This document shows, piece by piece, positions 48,430-58,283 of a DNA stretch of 64,000 bases. Each line of letters starts with the position of its first letter. The first letter of the stretch is position 1. The position numbers and the translations under genes were made by a program. Source of the stretch: Xanthomonas theicola (lineage in GTDB: Bacteria; Pseudomonadota; Gammaproteobacteria; Xanthomonadales; Xanthomonadaceae); contig NZ_CP049017.1 in NCBI RefSeq assembly GCF_014236795.1, positions 1,404,001-1,468,000 on the forward strand. Reading direction: 5' to 3'. The notes under the pieces were generated by a model, which was not told the DNA's origin, made no database searches, and worked only from the letters and a program-made list of their open reading frames with translations.

Positions 48430-51039
48430 ATGCCCTCTTTCCCCCCCGTCGGTCCTTGGATCGTCCTCAAGTTCGGCGGCACCTCGGTGTCGCGTCGTCA
48501 TCGCTGGGACACGATCGGGACGCTGGCGAAAAAACGCGCGGAGGAGACCGGTGCGCGGGTGCTGGTGGTGGTCTCGGCGCTGTCGGGCGTCACCAACGAG
48601 TTGACCGCGATCGCCGAAGGCAGCGCCGACGCCGCGCAGCGGGCGGCGGCGCTGGAGCAGCGCCACCGCCAGTTCCTGGACGAACTGGAACTGGATGCCG
48701 AGACGGTGCTGGGCGAGCGCCTGGCGGCGTTGCGCGGGCTGCTGCAGGATCCGCGCGCGGCGGCCCATACGCTGGACTGGCAGGCCGAGCTGTTGGGCCA
48801 GGGCGAATTGCTGTCGTCGACGCTGGGTGCGGCCTATCTGCGCGCCAGCGGCCTGGATGTCGGCTGGATGGACGCGCGCCAGTGGCTGCACGCGCTGCCG
48901 CCGCAGCCGAACCAGAGCGAATGGTCCAAGCGCCTGTCGGTGTCGTGCCAGTGGCAGTCCGACGCCGCCTGGCGCGAGGGCTTCGTCGCCCAGCCGGCGC
49001 GCCTGCTGATCACCCAGGGCTTCATTTCGCGCCACCAGGACGGCGGCACCGCGATCCTCGGCCGCGGCGGTTCGGATACCTCGGCGGCGTACTTCGGCGC
49101 GCTGCTCGGCGCCGGCCGGGTGGAGATCTGGACCGACGTGCCGGGCATGTTCAGCGCCAACCCGCGCGAGGTGCCGGATGCGCGCCTGCTGACCCGGCTC
49201 GACTACTACGAAGCGCAGGAGATCGCCACCACCGGCGCCAAGGTGCTGCACCCGCGCTCGATCAAGCCGTGCCGCGACGGCGGCGTGCCGATGGCGATCC
49301 TGGACACCGAGCGCCCGGAACTGCCCGGCACCAGCATCGACGGCAACGCGCGCACCGTGCCCGGGGTCAAGGCGATCAGCCGCCGCAACGGCATCGTGCT
49401 GGTGTCGATGGAAGGCATCGGCATGTGGCAGCAGGTCGGCTTCCTGGCCGACGTGTTCGCGCGCTTCGCCAAGCACGGCCTGTCGGTGGACCTGATCGGT
49501 TCGGCCGAGACCAACGTCACCGTGTCGCTGGACCCGAGCGAGAACCTGGTCGACACCGACGTGCTGGCGGCGCTGTCGGCCGATCTGGCGGAGATCTGCC
49601 GGGTCAAGATCATCGTGCCGTGCGCGGCGATCACCCTGGTCGGGCGCGGCATGCGCTCGCTGCTGCACAAGCTCTCGGACGTGTGGGCCACGTTCGGCAA
49701 GGAGCGCGTGCACATGATCTCGCAGTCGTCCAACGACCTGAACCTGACCTTCGTCATCGACGAGGCCGATGCCGACGGCTTGCTGCCGATCCTGCACGCC
49801 GAACTGATCGACAGCGGCGCGATGCCGGTGGAGGAGACCGAGGTGTTCGGCCCGCGCTGGCGCGAGATCGCCGGCAGCGTGCGCGCGCGGCCCACGCCAT
49901 GGTGGCACGCCGAGCGCGCGCACCTGCTGCGCCTGGCGCAGGCCGGCACGCCGCGCTACGTCTATCACCTGCCGACGCTGCGCGCGCGCGCGCGCGCGCT
50001 CAAGACGATCGCGCCGATCGACCAGCGCTACTACGCGATCAAGGCCAATTCGCACCCGGCGATCCTGGAGGCGCTGGTCGCCGAAGGCTTCGGCCTGGAA
50101 TGCGTGTCGCACGGCGAACTGCAGCGGGTGTTCAACACCTTGCCGGAGCTGTCGCCGCGGCGCGTGCTGTTCACCCCCAGCTTCGCGCCAAAGGTCGAGT
50201 ACCAAGCCGCGTTCGCGCTGGGCGTGACCGTCACCGTCGACAATGTCGAGGCGCTGCAGCGCTGGCCGGAGCTGTTCCGCGGCCGCAGCCTGTGGCTGCG
50301 CATCGACCTGGGCCATGGCGACGGCCACCACGAGAAGGTCAACACCGGCGGCAAGGCCTCCAAGTTCGGCCTGTCGGCGACGCGGGTGGACGAATTCGTC
50401 GAGGCAGCGCGCGCGCTGGACATCGGCATCGTCGGCCTGCATGCGCACCTGGGCAGCGGCGTGGAGACCGCGCAGCACTGGCGGCGGATGTGCGACGAAC
50501 TGGCCGGCTTCGCGCGCCGTCTCGGCAGCGTGGAGGTCATCGACATCGGCGGCGGCCTGCCGATCCCATACAGCGCCGACGACGAGCCGTTCGATCTGGA
50601 TGCCTGGGCGCAGGGCCTGGCCGAGGCCAAATCCGTGCATCCGGCGTTCCGCCTGGCGATCGAGCCGGGCCGCTACCTGGTCGCCGAATGCGGCGTGCTG
50701 CTGGCGCGCGCCACCCAGGTGATCGAGAAGGACGGCATTCGCCGCGTCGGCCTGGATGCGGGCATGAACGCGTTGATCCGTCCGGCGCTGTACGACGCCT
50801 GGCACGACGTGGCCAACCTGAGCCGGCTGGACCGTGATGCCGATGCGGTGTTCGACGTGGTTGGGCCGATCTGCGAGTCCAGCGACGTGTTCGGCAAGCG
50901 CCGCCGCCTGCCGGCCTCCACCGCGGCGGACGACGTGATGCTGATCGCCGACGCCGGCGCCTACGGCTACGCGATGGCCAGCACCTACAACCAGCGCGAG
51001 CTGCCGCGGGAGGACGTGATCGATGCGCCTGCCGCCTGA
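48430..51039 (+). CDS. lysAC: Bifunctional aspartate kinase / diaminopimelate decarboxylase
   Basis: 869 aa fusion of the first and last enzymes of lysine synthesis. Residues 1 to about 460: aspartate kinase (VLKFGGTSVSRRH, RGGSDTSAAYFG, FSANPREVPDARLLTRLDYY) with ACT-type regulatory region. Residues about 490-869: fold-III PLP decarboxylase with Lys538 in YYAIKANSHP, HLGSGVETAQHW, IDIGGGLPIPYS, and a C-terminal substrate block (GPICESSDVFGKRR). The fusion is known in Xanthomonas and Xylella. A TAGAAT -10-like box lies at 48368-48373. Confidence 0.95.
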   Translation: MPSFPPVGPWIVLKFGGTSVSRRHRWDTIGTLAKKRAEETGARVLVVVSALSGVTNELTAIAEGSADAAQRAAALEQRHRQFLDELELDAETVLGERLAALRGLLQDPRAAAHTLDWQAELLGQGELLSSTLGAAYLRASGLDVGWMDARQWLHALPPQPNQSEWSKRLSVSCQWQSDAAWREGFVAQPARLLITQGFISRHQDGGTAILGRGGSDTSAAYFGALLGAGRVEIWTDVPGMFSANPREVPDARLLTRLDYYEAQEIATTGAKVLHPRSIKPCRDGGVPMAILDTERPELPGTSIDGNARTVPGVKAISRRNGIVLVSMEGIGMWQQVGFLADVFARFAKHGLSVDLIGSAETNVTVSLDPSENLVDTDVLAALSADLAEICRVKIIVPCAAITLVGRGMRSLLHKLSDVWATFGKERVHMISQSSNDLNLTFVIDEADADGLLPILHAELIDSGAMPVEETEVFGPRWREIAGSVRARPTPWWHAERAHLLRLAQAGTPRYVYHLPTLRARARALKTIAPIDQRYYAIKANSHPAILEALVAEGFGLECVSHGELQRVFNTLPELSPRRVLFTPSFAPKVEYQAAFALGVTVTVDNVEALQRWPELFRGRSLWLRIDLGHGDGHHEKVNTGGKASKFGLSATRVDEFVEAARALDIGIVGLHAHLGSGVETAQHWRRMCDELAGFARRLGSVEVIDIGGGLPIPYSADDEPFDLDAWAQGLAEAKSVHPAFRLAIEPGRYLVAECGVLLARATQVIEKDGIRRVGLDAGMNALIRPALYDAWHDVANLSRLDRDADAVFDVVGPICESSDVFGKRRRLPASTAADDVMLIADAGAYGYAMASTYNQRELPREDVIDAPAA

Positions 51040-51126
51040 GACCCGCCTTCTCGCGCCGCCGTGTGCACCGCGCCCGGCCCGCCGCGCTTCGGCGCCAATA
51101 CCGGTGCGTCCGCTTCCGGATATCCC

Positions 51127-52497
51127 ATGACCGCTTTCGACAAACAGCAGATCACCACCTTCCGCTTCGTGCGTTGCGCGTTCGACGCCGACAGCGGCGT
51201 CGCGCGCCTGGTCTACGCATTCGACCAGGGTCCGGAGCTGGTGGAGACGATCAGCGTGTCAGGCGCGCCGTTCGTGCTGGACGCGGCGCGCGCGCAGGCG
51301 CTGCAGCGCGCGCTGCGCCTGCTGCACCTGGTCGCCGGGGTCAGCTACTACAAGGCGGCGGTGCCGCCGCGGATCGTCATCGACGATGATGCGATCGACG
51401 CCGAGACCGCCGCGCTGTTGGAGAGCGTGTACCTGCACGGGCTGGGCGAGTTCGCCTACCGCAACGGCCTGGACCTGCACGGCAGGATCCGGTTCCCGGC
51501 GACGGCACCGGCCGTGCCGGGCGCCGCGGCGCTGGGCCTGCGCGACCATGCCCTGGTCGCGATCGGCGGCGGCAAGGATTCGCTGGTCAGCATCGAGGCC
51601 CTGCGCGCGGCCGGCATGGCGCAGACCGTGGCCTGGATCGGCGGTTCGCAGCTGATCCGCGCCTGCGCCGAACGCACCACGCTGCCGACCCTGAACATCG
51701 GCCGCGCGCTGGCGCCGGAATTGTTCGAGCTGAACCGGCAGGGCGCGTGGAACGGGCATATCCCGGTGACCGCGGTGAATTCGGCGATCCTGGCGTTCGC
51801 CGCGCTGCTGCACGACGCCGGCCAGGTGGTGTTCTCCAACGAGCACTCGGCCAGCTACGGCAGCCAGATCATCGCCGCTGACGGCAGTGGCACCGCCGAG
51901 GTCAACCACCAGTGGTCCAAGGGCTGGGCGTTCGAGCAGGCGTTCGGCGCGCACGTGCAGCGCCACGTGGCCGCCGACCTGCATTACTACTCGCTGCTGC
52001 GCCCGCTGTCGGAGCTGGCGGTGGCGCGGCAGTTCGCCAAGAACGACCACTACGACGCGCATTTCTCCAGCTGCAACCGCAATTTCCACATCCTCGGCGA
52101 GCGCCCGGCGCACCGCTGGTGCGGGGTATGCCCGAAGTGCCATTTCGTGTTCCTGGCGCTGGCCCCGTTCATGCCCAAGACACGGCTGGTGCGGATCTTC
52201 GGCCGCAACCTGCTCGACGACGCAACACAGGCGCCGGGCTTCGACGCGCTGCTCGAGTTCCAGGACCACAAGCCGTTCGAGTGCGTCGGCGAGGGCCGCG
52301 AATCGCGGGCGGCCATGGCCACGTTGGCGGCGCGCGCCGAATGGAAGGAGGACGCGCTGGTCGCGCGCTTCATCCGCGAGATCCAGCCGCAACTGGACGC
52401 CGACGACCTGCGCATGGAGCCGCTGCTGGCGCTGCACGCCCAGCACCGCGTTCCGGCCGAGCTGTGGGAACGCGTGCGTGCGAATTTCGCAGCTTGA
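51127..52497 (+). CDS. murL: UDP-MurNAc-L-Ala-L-Glu epimerase MurL
   Basis: 456 aa. In Xanthomonas, MurL epimerises the terminal L-Glu of UDP-MurNAc-L-Ala-L-Glu to D-Glu using ATP, bypassing MurI/MurD. Visible features: ATP-loop-like [35 protein letters not shown], and the Cys-rich [16 protein letters not shown]. The last 20 bp overlap the murD2 start, so the two are translationally coupled. Confidence 0.92.
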   Translation: MTAFDKQQITTFRFVRCAFDADSGVARLVYAFDQGPELVETISVSGAPFVLDAARAQALQRALRLLHLVAGVSYYKAAVPPRIVIDDDAIDAETAALLESVYLHGLGEFAYRNGLDLHGRIRFPATAPAVPGAAALGLRDHALVAIGGGKDSLVSIEALRAAGMAQTVAWIGGSQLIRACAERTTLPTLNIGRALAPELFELNRQGAWNGHIPVTAVNSAILAFAALLHDAGQVVFSNEHSASYGSQIIAADGSGTAEVNHQWSKGWAFEQAFGAHVQRHVAADLHYYSLLRPLSELAVARQFAKNDHYDAHFSSCNRNFHILGERPAHRWCGVCPKCHFVFLALAPFMPKTRLVRIFGRNLLDDATQAPGFDALLEFQDHKPFECVGEGRESRAAMATLAARAEWKEDALVARFIREIQPQLDADDLRMEPLLALHAQHRVPAELWERVRANFAA

Positions 52498-53911
52498 GGG
52501 CCTGCGTGTCGCGCTGTGGGGCTGGGGGCGCGAGGGGCGGGCGGCGTATCGTGCGTTGCGCGATGTGCGGGACTCGGGACTCGGGACTCGGGACTCGGCA
52601 AGCCTGCCGTTGACGGTGTTCTGTTCCGCCGACGCAGCCGCCGAGGTCGCCGCGCTGCACGATCCCGATCTGCGCGTGGAAACCGAGGCCAGTACCGAGC
52701 GGCTGGCCGCGTTCGACGTGGTTGTCAAGTCGCCGGGGATCAGCCCATACCGTCCCGAAGTGCAGGCCGCGGCGGCGCGCGGCACGCGTTTCGTCGGCGG
52801 CAGCGCGCTGTGGTTCGCCGAGCAAGCCGGGCCCGACGGGGTCGTGCCCGGCAGCGTGTGCATCACCGGCACCAAGGGCAAGAGCACCACCACCGCTTTG
52901 CTGGCGCACCTGCTGCGCGCCGGCGGCCACCGCACCGGCCTGGTCGGCAACATCGGCGTGCCGCTGCTGGACGTGCTGGCGCCGGCGCCGGCGCCGCGGT
53001 ACTGGGCGATCGAACTGTCCAGCTACCAGACCGGTGACGTGGCCGGCAGCGGCGCGCGCCCGCAGTTGGCGCTGGCGCTGAACGTGTTCCCGGAACACCT
53101 GGACTGGCACGGCAGCCAAGCGCGTTACGTCGAGGACAAGCTGGCGCTGGTGACCCGGGCGCGGCCGCGCATCGCGCTGCTCAACGCCGCCGATCCGCAG
53201 CTGGCGGCATTGTCGCTGCCCGACAGCGAAGTGCGCTGGTTCAATCGCCAAGACGGCTGGCACATGCGCGGCGACGTCGTGCATCGCGGCGAAGTGGCGG
53301 TGTTCGACAGTGCGCGGGTACCGCTGCCGGGCCGGCACAACCGCGGCAATCTGTGCGCGGTGCTGGCGGCGATCGAGGCGCTGGGCCTGGACGCGGCGGC
53401 GCTGGCGCCGGCCGCCGTCAGCTTCCGGCCGCTGCCGAACCGGCTGCAGACGCTGGGCGAACGCGCCGGCGTGGCCTACGTCAACGACTCGATCAGCACC
53501 ACCCCGCACGCCACGCTGGCGGCGTTGGACTGCTTCGGCGGGCGCCGCATCGCGCTGCTGGTCGGCGGTCACGACCGCGGCCTGGACTGGGGCGATTTCG
53601 TCGCCAGGATGCGCCATGACGCGCCGCTGCAGATCGTCACCATGGGCGGCAACGGCCCGCGCATCCATGCGCTGCTGGCGCCGCTGGCCGCGCGCGGCGG
53701 CTTCGACCTGCACGCCGCCGCGGATCTGCCGGCCGCCGTGGCGCTGGCGCGCGCGGCGCTGGGCGGGGAGGGCGGCGTGGTGCTGCTGTCGCCGGGCGCG
53801 CCCAGTTTCGGCGCCTACCGCGACTACGTGGCGCGCGGCCGCCATTTCGCCGAGCTGGCCGGGTTCGACCCGGAGGCGATCAGCGCGATCCCGGGGCTGG
53901 GGATCGCCTGA
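52478..53911 (+). CDS. murD2: UDP-MurNAc-L-alanine--L-glutamate ligase MurD2
   Basis: 477 aa Mur ligase that adds L-Glu to UDP-MurNAc-L-Ala, supplying MurL. P-loop [63 protein letters not shown], and [15 protein letters not shown] start 52478 reads [20 protein letters not shown], matching the family onset. Residues about 32-41 ([10 protein letters not shown]) are encoded by four tandem copies of GACTCGG, an unusual repeat in a coding region. Confidence 0.92.
   Translation: MRISQLEGLRVALWGWGREGRAAYRALRDVRDSGLGTRDSASLPLTVFCSADAAAEVAALHDPDLRVETEASTERLAAFDVVVKSPGISPYRPEVQAAAARGTRFVGGSALWFAEQAGPDGVVPGSVCITGTKGKSTTTALLAHLLRAGGHRTGLVGNIGVPLLDVLAPAPAPRYWAIELSSYQTGDVAGSGARPQLALALNVFPEHLDWHGSQARYVEDKLALVTRARPRIALLNAADPQLAALSLPDSEVRWFNRQDGWHMRGDVVHRGEVAVFDSARVPLPGRHNRGNLCAVLAAIEALGLDAAALAPAAVSFRPLPNRLQTLGERAGVAYVNDSISTTPHATLAALDCFGGRRIALLVGGHDRGLDWGDFVARMRHDAPLQIVTMGGNGPRIHALLAPLAARGGFDLHAAADLPAAVALARAALGGEGGVVLLSPGAPSFGAYRDYVARGRHFAELAGFDPEAISAIPGLGIA
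52571..52598 (+). repeat. Tandem heptanucleotide repeat (GACTCGG)x4 inside murD2
   Basis: Four perfect tandem copies of a 7-bp unit in the N-terminal part of murD2, in a loop before the first conserved ligase strand. Because seven is not a multiple of three, gain or loss of one copy would frameshift the gene. The same sequence type forms the inverted repeat in the sufS-GNAT gap. Confidence 0.9.
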
Positions 53912-54003
53912 GCCGCATGCCGGCCGGCGCACTGGGCTGGTGCGCACGCCGTCGTGCCGGGGCCGCGCTTAGACTGCGGTCTGGTTCCGATGGGAGAGAG
54001 GCA

Positions 54004-54804
54004 ATGCGCACTCGTTCGATGCAGTGGTGGATCGGGTTGCTGGCCCTGGCCTTGGCGCCGCCGGTGTCGGCGTTGGCGGCAATGCAGACCAGGCCGGTGG
54101 AATGGACGGTTGGTACGGACCGCTTCAGCGGCCTGCTGGTCTATGACGATGGCAAGCAGGACAAGCGTCCGGGCCTGGTGATGGTGCCGAACTGGCGCGG
54201 TGTGAACGACGCGGCGATCGGCAAGGCCAAGCAACTGGCGGGCGACGACTACGTGGTGCTGGTGGCCGACGTCTACGGCAAGGGCAAGCGCCCGGCCAAC
54301 GATACCGAGGCCGGGCAGTTCGCCGGCGCGTTGAAGAAGGACCCGGCGACGCTGCGCGCGCGTGCGCTGAAGGCGGTCGAGGTGCTGAAGGCGCAGGCCG
54401 GCTCGGCGCCGCTGGACGCGTCGCGGATCGGTGCGGTCGGCTTCTGCTTCGGCGGTAGCACGGTGCTGGAGCTGGTGCGCGCCGGTGCGCCGCTGGATGG
54501 CGTGGTCAGCCTGCACGGTGGCCTGGCCACACTGGCGCCGGCCGCCGCCGGCAGCGCCAAGACGCCGCTGCTGGTGCTCAACGGCGCCGACGACAAGAGC
54601 GTCAGTCGCGACGACATCGCCACCTTCGAGCAGGAGATGAACCGCGCCGGCGCCGATTGGCAGTTCGTCAACTTCAGTGGCGCGGTGCACTGCTTCGCCG
54701 AGGCGGACGCCAACAGCCCGCCCGGTTGCGCGTACAACGCCCGCGCAGCCAGGCGCGCCTATCGGATGCTGGAGGACTTCTTCGAGGAGCGTTTCGCCGA
54801 ATGA
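54004..54804 (+). CDS. Exported dienelactone hydrolase-family protein
   Basis: 266 aa alpha/beta hydrolase with an N-terminal signal peptide (WIGLLALALAPPVSALAA). Nucleophile elbow GFCFGGST has Cys in place of Ser, as in dienelactone hydrolases; the His is in GAVHCFAE. Substrate unknown. The 3' end overlaps the convergent HhH gene by 46 bp. Confidence 0.85.
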   Translation: MRTRSMQWWIGLLALALAPPVSALAAMQTRPVEWTVGTDRFSGLLVYDDGKQDKRPGLVMVPNWRGVNDAAIGKAKQLAGDDYVVLVADVYGKGKRPANDTEAGQFAGALKKDPATLRARALKAVEVLKAQAGSAPLDASRIGAVGFCFGGSTVLELVRAGAPLDGVVSLHGGLATLAPAAAGSAKTPLLVLNGADDKSVSRDDIATFEQEMNRAGADWQFVNFSGAVHCFAEADANSPPGCAYNARAARRAYRMLEDFFEERFAE

Positions 54805-55034
54805 GCCTGCGCCGCGGCGATGGCAGCGGCCATCGCCGCATGCGCTTGTGGACTGTTGCGCCAGCACGTGGAGCCGACCAGTGCCGCGGCTTGCGCGGTC
54901 AGCTGGTGCGGCGTGCAGGCGGCCAATGCTTCCAGGATATGCAGGCCGAGTTGCTCCAGGCGCGCGACCACGGTCGGGCCGACACCCTTGATGCCGAGCA
55001 GGAGCGCGCGTTGCTCGGCGTCGAAGCGGTCCAT
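54759..55034 (-). CDS. Helix-hairpin-helix (TfoX C-terminal-like) small protein
   Basis: 91 aa with a helix-hairpin-helix motif LLGIKGVGPTVVARLEQLGL, then LAACTPHQLTAQAAALVG and a basic tail. Probably DNA- or RNA-binding, or a TfoX C-terminal relative. It is downstream of ispB on the same strand, 19 bp away. The gene's last 46 bp overlap the convergent dienelactone hydrolase gene. Confidence 0.65.
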   Translation of the reverse strand: MDRFDAEQRALLLGIKGVGPTVVARLEQLGLHILEALAACTPHQLTAQAAALVGSTCWRNSPQAHAAMAAAIAAAQAHSAKRSSKKSSSIR

Positions 55035-55053
55035 GGCGTCTGTTCCCCAGGCG

Positions 55054-56052
55054 TCAGTGGCTGCGTTCGATTGCGTAGCGGGCCAGCCCGCGCAGTGCGG
55101 CCAGGGCCTGGCTTTCCGGCAGCCCGTCCAGCGCGCGTTCGGCGGCGGCGGCGTATTCGGCCGCGCGGCGGCGGCTGTAGTCGAGTCCGCCGCTGGCCTG
55201 GATCGCCGCCAGCACGTCCGGCATCGCCTGCGCATCGCCCTGTTCGACGATGTGGCGCAGGCGCCGGCCGCTGGCGGCGTCGGCGTGCGCCATCGCGTGG
55301 ATGAGCGGCAGCGTGGCCTTGCCTTCGGCCAGGTCGTCGCCCAGGTTCTTGCCCAGGTCGGCGGCATCGGCGGTATAGTCGAGCACGTCGTCGGCGATCT
55401 GGAACGCGTAGCCCAGGTGCATGCCGTAGTCGTACAGGCGCTGCTGCACGTCTTCGGACGCGCCGGAGGCCATGGCCCCGAGCCGGGTGCCGGCGGCGAA
55501 CAACACCGCGGTCTTGCGCTCGATCACGCGCAGGTAGGCGGCCTCGTCGGTATCCGGGTTGTGCACATGCAGCAGTTGCAGCACTTCGCCTTCGGCGATG
55601 CGGTTGGTGGTGTCGGCGAGCAGCCGCATCACCGCCATGCTGTCCAGTTCCACCATCAGCTGGAAGCTGCGCGAATACAGGAAATCGCCGACCAGCACGC
55701 TGGGCGCATTGCCCCACAGCGCATTGGCGGTGCTGCGGCCGCGGCGCAGGTCCGATTCGTCGACCACGTCGTCGTGCAGCAGGGTCGAGGTATGGATGAA
55801 CTCCACGATCACCGCCAACTGGTGGTGCAGCGGCCCGCCGCCGGCGCAGGCGCGCCCGGCCAGCATGACCAGCATCGGCCGCAGGCGTTTGCCGCCGGCG
55901 GAGACGATGTGCTCGGCGATCTGGTTGATGAGCACCACGTCCGAGGCCAGGCGTTGGCGGATCAGGGCATCGGCGGCGCTCATGTCGGGCGCGGCCAGCG
56001 CCTGGATCTGAGGCAGCCCCAGGGCGGGGCGGAGGTCTTCGGCGAGGCTCAT
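55054..56052 (-). CDS. ispB: All-trans polyprenyl (octaprenyl) diphosphate synthase
   Basis: 332 aa class I prenyltransferase making the quinone side chain. First Asp-rich motif TSTLLHDDVVDESDLRRG, second FQIADDVLDYTADAADLGKN, and GGKRLRPMLVML near the N-terminus. A TATAAT -10-like sequence lies on the minus strand at 56079-56084, 27 bp upstream of the start. Confidence 0.92.
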   Translation of the reverse strand: MSLAEDLRPALGLPQIQALAAPDMSAADALIRQRLASDVVLINQIAEHIVSAGGKRLRPMLVMLAGRACAGGGPLHHQLAVIVEFIHTSTLLHDDVVDESDLRRGRSTANALWGNAPSVLVGDFLYSRSFQLMVELDSMAVMRLLADTTNRIAEGEVLQLLHVHNPDTDEAAYLRVIERKTAVLFAAGTRLGAMASGASEDVQQRLYDYGMHLGYAFQIADDVLDYTADAADLGKNLGDDLAEGKATLPLIHAMAHADAASGRRLRHIVEQGDAQAMPDVLAAIQASGGLDYSRRRAAEYAAAAERALDGLPESQALAALRGLARYAIERSH

Positions 56053-56129
56053 GCGGTCGGACTAGGAGGAGTGCAGGGATTATAGGCCACCCCGGTGGGG
56101 GCAAGCCTGAGGGCTGAACAAGGGGAAGG

Positions 56130-56157
56130 CCGACATCCGCGCTCAGCCCGGTATAAT
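56130..56157 (+). promoter_or_regulatory. Probable ssb promoter
   Basis: -35-like CCGACA (56130-56135), 16-bp spacer, and a perfect -10 TATAAT (56152-56157), 87 bp upstream of ssb. Confidence 0.55.
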
Positions 56158-56243
56158 TCACTGTCTAAGTCCGTTTCCGAGCGGACTCTCCCATCCGACC
56201 TGCCCGCGCCCGAGCGGGTTCACCACCCCAACGGAAGAATCTC

Positions 56244-56738
56244 ATGGCACGCGGCATCAACAAAGTCATCCTCGTCGGCAACCTCGGCAACGATCCCGAC
56301 ACCAAGTACACCCAGTCCGGCATGGCGATCACCCGCATCAGCCTGGCCACCACCAGCGTGCGCAAGGACAAGGACGGCAACCAACAGGAGCGCACCGAGT
56401 GGCACCGCGTGGTGTTCTTCGGCAAGCTCGGCGAGATCGCCGGCGAGTATCTGCGCAAGGGCAGCTCGGTCTACGTCGAAGGCTCGATCCGCTACGACAA
56501 GTACACCGGCCAGGACGGCGTGGAGAAGTACTCCACCGACATCGTCGCCGACGAGATGCAGATGCTCGGTGGCCGTGGCGAAGGCGGCGGCGATCGCCCG
56601 CAGCGCGCGGCTGCGCCGCGGCAGGAGCGTCCCAGCCAGGGCGGCGGCGGGCAGGACTACGCCCCGCGTCGCCAGCAGCCGGCGCCGCAGCAGTCCGCGC
56701 CGATGGACGATTTCGCGGACGACGACATCCCGTTCTGA
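56244..56738 (+). CDS. ssb: Single-stranded DNA-binding protein
   Basis: 164 aa. OB-fold onset [20 protein letters not shown], core [20 protein letters not shown], a Gln/Pro/Gly-rich linker, and the acidic partner-binding tip [10 protein letters not shown]. Essential for replication and repair. Own promoter and terminator visible. Confidence 0.96.
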   Translation: MARGINKVILVGNLGNDPDTKYTQSGMAITRISLATTSVRKDKDGNQQERTEWHRVVFFGKLGEIAGEYLRKGSSVYVEGSIRYDKYTGQDGVEKYSTDIVADEMQMLGGRGEGGGDRPQRAAAPRQERPSQGGGGQDYAPRRQQPAPQQSAPMDDFADDDIPF

Positions 56739-56750
56739 GCGGTTCGTATC

Positions 56751-56784
56751 AAGGCCCCCCTCGCCGAGGCTAGGGGGTTTCTTT
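56751..56784 (+). terminator. Rho-independent terminator of ssb
   Basis: CCCCC / GGGGG outer stem with an inner CTCG-CCGAG hairpin, followed by TTTCTTT, 13 bp after the ssb stop. Confidence 0.7.
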
Positions 56785-56939
56785 GCTGCTCGGATCCTTG
56801 CGGGTGAGAGTCCTGCCAAAGTAAGAGGTGAGTTGACGGTGTAGCTATGGCGTACGTGTGGATGGCGACTGAAGCACGGGAGCAACGCCAGATTCAGCGT
56901 GGCCCCCGACCCAGACCGTGGGCGCGAGCGAATGTCGCG
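56785..56939. other. Intergenic stretch between ssb terminator and IS630 remnant
   Basis: No gene or repeat recognised in this segment; it marks the transition from core genome to the accessory right end of the window. Confidence 0.5.
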
Positions 56940-57405
56940 TATCTTCTCCACGAAGAACGGATCGGTCGACAGTTTGAAGGTCTTGGATCGATGCGGTTGC
57001 ACCCCGAACAGCTTCAGATAGCGCTGCACCGAACGCTTGGCCACACCCGTTTCATCGGCCAGCCAACGTACCGTCCAATGCGTCCCGACAGCGGGTCGGC
57101 ACAACCGTGCTGCATTCAGCAATTGTGCGATGCGTTCGTCGCCATGCGTGCGCGGTGGTCCGGATTTGAGGGCATCGTGCAGCCCACCACCTGCTCCTGG
57201 CCAAAGCGCTTGCGCCAATTCGAGACCGCCGCTGGCGTTACCTGCGTGCGTCGGGCAATCTCCCGTACCATCATCCTTCGTCGCTGCACAAAATCATCCG
57301 GGCGCGCCGCACCAGGCCGTGCGGCAGGCTACGCGAGGCAGCGATCGCCTCCAACTCACGACGCTCGTCCGTGGTGACGCCCAGTGCAAACTTCGCTCGT
57401 CCCAT
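56940..57405 (-). mobile_element. IS630-family transposase N-terminal remnant, frameshifted
   Basis: Leftward from ATG 57404: GRAKFALGVTTDERRELEAI, a frame change, MVREIARRTQVTPAAVSNWR (helix-turn-helix), another frame change, then HDALKSGPPRTHGDERIAQ and KLFGVQPHRSKTFKLSTDPF up to FVEKIRDI. The DDE catalytic half is missing. Two small indels plus truncation make it dead. Confidence 0.75.
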
Positions 57406-57479
57406 CGCCAATTCAATTGGCGAACACAGGTCATCGTTCGACCGGAAATATATGACATAGTTTCATTCGGTACACCATA

Positions 57480-58283
57480 TTAGAAGGCGCGAAATTGTGG
57501 CAAGTAGCGCCGACTAACTGGAAGCGACTCTTTGCGCCGGCGCAGATGGACCCGGGCGGTGTCATGCTCCCCCCGGACCAAGTGCGAGACTGCGTGCAGA
57601 TTGACCAGGACCGAGCGGTGCACCTGGGAAAAGCGCGCTGGATCAAGTGCCTGGACGAGCTGAGCCAGCGTCATACTGACAATCGCCTCACACGCAACCC
57701 CCGCGTCGTCGTGCCAGGCCACGCGGGTGTATTTGGTGTCGGACTGGAAGTAATCGATGGCGTCGACCGGGATCAGGCGAAGCGTTTGCCCTGACTGGGC
57801 ATGGACCCACTGCAGATGTTGCTTTGGCGTGTATGGGGCTTGCCGGGCTTGGGCAAGCTGTGCAGCCAATCGCTGCAACTGCTCAGCAACATCCACAAGC
57901 GGCGGCTGATCGGCCCTTAGCCTTGCTTGAAGGCGGGCAACCGTGTTGGCCAGGCGCTCCGGCTCAACCGGTTTGACCAAGTAATCAAGCGCTCCTTGGG
58001 CAAACGCTTGCACGGCGTAGTCGTCATGGGCTGTCACAAAGACTACATGAGCGGGCCGAGTAATTGCCTGAGCAACTTCCACGCCCGAAAGGCCAGGCAT
58101 GCGAATGTCTAGGAAAAAAATGTCTACATGATGCCGCTCAAAGAATTGCAGCGTCTCACGTCCGTTACGCGCCTGCGCGACGATCACAAGATCTGGCCAC
58201 ACGCGGGCAAGCTGCCTTGCTAAGGCGTCGCGCAGCAACGGTTCATCATCGGCAATTAGAGCAGTGGGAGCAGCATGCGTCAT
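57480..58283 (-). CDS. LytTR-type response regulator (AlgR/LytR-like)
   Basis: 267 aa. Receiver domain with phosphoacceptor Asp in FFLDIRMPGLSG, and Lys in DYLVKPVEPERL; C-terminal LytTR DNA-binding domain (DYFQSDTKYTRVAW, RFSQVHRSVLVNL, LPVSRRYLP). Overlaps the upstream kinase gene by 4 bp, so it forms a two-gene signalling operon. Composition is less GC-rich than the core genome, suggesting transfer. Confidence 0.9.
   Translation of the reverse strand: MTHAAPTALIADDEPLLRDALARQLARVWPDLVIVAQARNGRETLQFFERHHVDIFFLDIRMPGLSGVEVAQAITRPAHVVFVTAHDDYAVQAFAQGALDYLVKPVEPERLANTVARLQARLRADQPPLVDVAEQLQRLAAQLAQARQAPYTPKQHLQWVHAQSGQTLRLIPVDAIDYFQSDTKYTRVAWHDDAGVACEAIVSMTLAQLVQALDPARFSQVHRSVLVNLHAVSHLVRGEHDTARVHLRRRKESLPVSRRYLPQFRAF

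Noticed and set aside
47254-50805. An 1183-codon minus-strand frame opposite lysAC
   Set aside because: It is the complement of a gene with intact kinase and decarboxylase motifs; no promoter, ribosome site or recognisable domain.
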